From Carallia brachiata (lineage: Eukaryota > Streptophyta > Magnoliopsida > Malpighiales > Rhizophoraceae): a DNA stretch of 64,000 nt. Of this stretch, positions 62,601-64,000 are shown piece after piece. The notes below the pieces were generated by a model. It did no database searches and was not told the origin of the DNA. It saw only the letters and a program-made list of their open reading frames with translations. Every line of letters begins with the position of its first letter. The first letter of the stretch is position 1. Both the position numbers and the translations under genes were made by a program. The DNA lies in contig JADCRB010000025.1 of NCBI GenBank assembly GCA_021464245.1, positions 1,770,193-1,834,192 of the forward strand, read 5' to 3'.

Positions 62601-63199
62601 TTTTTTGTCACTTCAGAACGTGATTGCAACAATAATTTTATTCTATTCATATATACAGCTAACCGATAATTGACAATGGATGGCTTGAGCTCTTTGTCTT
62701 GGGATTGTATCCTAAGTAATACCGTAATTAAATTTTGGGATTCATGTAGTTGGTCCAAATTAAACTTCGGATTAAAGCTTTGTTATTGTTGTATACAATA
62801 AGAACCTATGGTTGTCTGTCGCCATCCATTTATGACATGTGCCTAGGACTAGGGACTGAATATTCTAGTGATAATGCGAAAATTGTCAAAGTGTTATTAT
62901 CCTGATGACAACTCATTTCTGCTGTTGGTAGTGTGAGAAAGGAGACTATTCAAATAGACTGGGGTGCTTACCCGCATTATGAAGCTCCTGAAGTATTTGC
63001 ACCATTTATTTTGGATGATCGGCACTTGTACTATGTGAATGCTTTTGAGAATGCAGCTAGTACCGTGGAGACAAGTGCTGTTGCTGCTGAGAATGTAGCA
63101 CGGCTCATCTTGTCAAGACTTCTTGGGAGAGATACTTTGAGCTCACCAAACTTCACGAGCTCTTGCTCAGGTGGACAGGTTTTGCATTCAGATCTGTGA
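59604..63199 (+). CDS. FCLY: Farnesylcysteine lyase / prenylcysteine oxidase
   Basis: FAD-dependent oxidase that cleaves farnesylcysteine, released when prenylated proteins are degraded, to farnesal and cysteine. Loss in Arabidopsis alters ABA responses. Five exons in phase: 59604-60137, 60822-60995, 61835-62194, 62319-62494, 62932-63199, giving 503 residues (Arabidopsis about 500). Residues 1-28 are a signal peptide. The Rossmann fold follows: GSGIAG (41-46), E72 at the end of the second strand, and GGR (78-80) of the second dinucleotide motif. SLAGSGGGLWAIEGG in exon 3 and the C-terminal YYVNAFENAASTVETSA block complete the prenylcysteine lyase domain. No broken frame. The start is the first ATG, supported by the signal peptide. 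Endomembrane or vacuolar location is inferred. Confidence 0.94.
60197..60490 (+). repeat. Duplicated ~62-bp segment in FCLY intron 1
   Basis: TTTAGAGATGCCTTGTTTGG and following bases (60197-60258) recur with about six changes at 60424-60487. Both copies are preceded by T runs. Spacing is 227 bp. Confidence 0.8.
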
Positions 63200-63278
63200 T
63201 TTGTATGTATGACCTCTGTAAAAAAAAATAAAAAGTCTTCTTGGTCATTGTCTTCTTTGTCGTTGTTTTTGATATTGT

Positions 63279-63284
63279 AATAAA
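63279..63284 (+). terminator. Candidate polyadenylation signal of FCLY
   Basis: AATAAA 80 bp after the stop codon, in a T/G-rich 3' region. Confidence 0.5.
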
Positions 63285-64000
63285 AGATCCAAGTGATGTA
63301 TACGGTGTTGTACAATGGAAGTCCCCGAAGCCATTAGAATAAGTCGAATTTAAGTGCTCATCGAAAGTACTTGTGGAAATTGTATTTTGACCGCCAGTTT
63401 ATGAGAATATTGACCAGCTGATAATAAGGAAGAGGAAGTCTTTAATGTGGTTGGACTCTGTACAGGAGAAAAGTCTCAATATTATTAAAATAATTTTCTT
63501 GTATGATATATTAGTAGAAATTAAATATCTAAATTAATTATTTTATTATTTAATAGTAACAGTAAATATAAAATTAATAAAATGTTTCATTTATGTTTTC
63601 AGGTCTTTGTAATCTTGTTAGGTCTTCGTGATGGTGATTCTCGAATCCACACTTTGGTAATAAAAAAGGAACATTTTTCTAGCTTCCAAATATACGCCAA
63701 CAATAAATGGCTATCTCATCACATAAAGTTATGGTGTAGCAATAAAAGTTTGAGTGTTTTTTAGTTGTAAGTCTTGAATTTGAGTGCTTATAAGAATAAT
63801 TGATAGGGCTAAACATACGCTAATTTGTATACCGTGCTGTCAGGAACTTTTATGATGCAGTAAACCCAGAGAAACAAGGGAAATGCTTCTTCACGAGACA
63901 TGTTGGAGTATTGCCCCGCATTTCCATTTTTTTCTGTATGGCTACGTCATTCAAGACGTTTCTATCCCCCGTAGCAATCATACTGTTTGAGATTTGCTCC
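63285..64000. other. Downstream of FCLY, no gene recognised
   Basis: AT-rich between 63470 and 63600, mixed composition after. The short open frame at 63582-63764 has no motif. Confidence 0.45.

Noticed and set aside
1..64000. CRISPR arrays, prophage, operons, rRNA or organelle DNA
   Set aside because: None seen: the genes are spliced, repeats are plant transposons and no regular short-spacer array exists.

Overview
This window is nuclear DNA from a flowering plant, almost certainly a eudicot. The coding signal is split into short exons with GT-AG introns, intergenic DNA is AT-rich, and the repeats are plant types (Ty3/Gypsy LTR element, L1-type LINE, tRNA-derived SINEs, a TRIM, MULE-like foldback elements). 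I cannot name the species. No CRISPR, operon or other prokaryotic feature is present.

Layout. 1-3099: the 5' end of a decayed Ty3/Gypsy retrotransposon on the minus strand, running off the left edge, with gag, a protease remnant and a probable 811-bp LTR. 3100-6487: intergenic, with a long foldback element. 6488-10168 (-): a ten-exon gene for a soluble receptor-like kinase with an N-terminal universal-stress-protein domain. 10169-18514: gene-free, with a four-copy ~285-bp tandem array, small inverted-repeat elements and a SINE. 18515-39574 (-): a 24-exon gene for DNA topoisomerase 3-alpha (TOP3A), about 21 kb long because its introns hold a TRIM, a SINE and other repeats. 39575-43133: intergenic, with a MULE-type MITE. 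43134-48500 (-): a decayed L1-type LINE. 49929-50318 (+): an intronless gene for type-1 protein phosphatase inhibitor-3. 50319-59603: about 9 kb of repeat-rich, gene-poor DNA. 59604-63199 (+): a five-exon gene for farnesylcysteine lyase / prenylcysteine oxidase (FCLY).

Gene relations. Kinase, TOP3A and FCLY lie here in the order I recall for Arabidopsis chromosome 5 (At5g63940, At5g63920, At5g63910), so this looks like a conserved block. Inhibitor-3 lies between TOP3A and FCLY here, but not at that place in Arabidopsis as I recall it. The four genes do not form one pathway: they act in kinase signalling, recombination-intermediate dissolution, PP1 control and prenylcysteine recycling.

Most notable observations: two opposite one-base homopolymer indels in the TOP3A zinc-finger exon 17; a complete 325-bp TRIM with identical-length 78-bp terminal repeats; two SINEs with clear target duplications; a 501-bp MULE-type element with a perfect 9-bp duplication; and six very short, mostly poly(A/T) insertions, each between short direct repeats. 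All exon limits were worked out by hand from splice consensus, reading phase and family conservation; no alignment or transcript was available.
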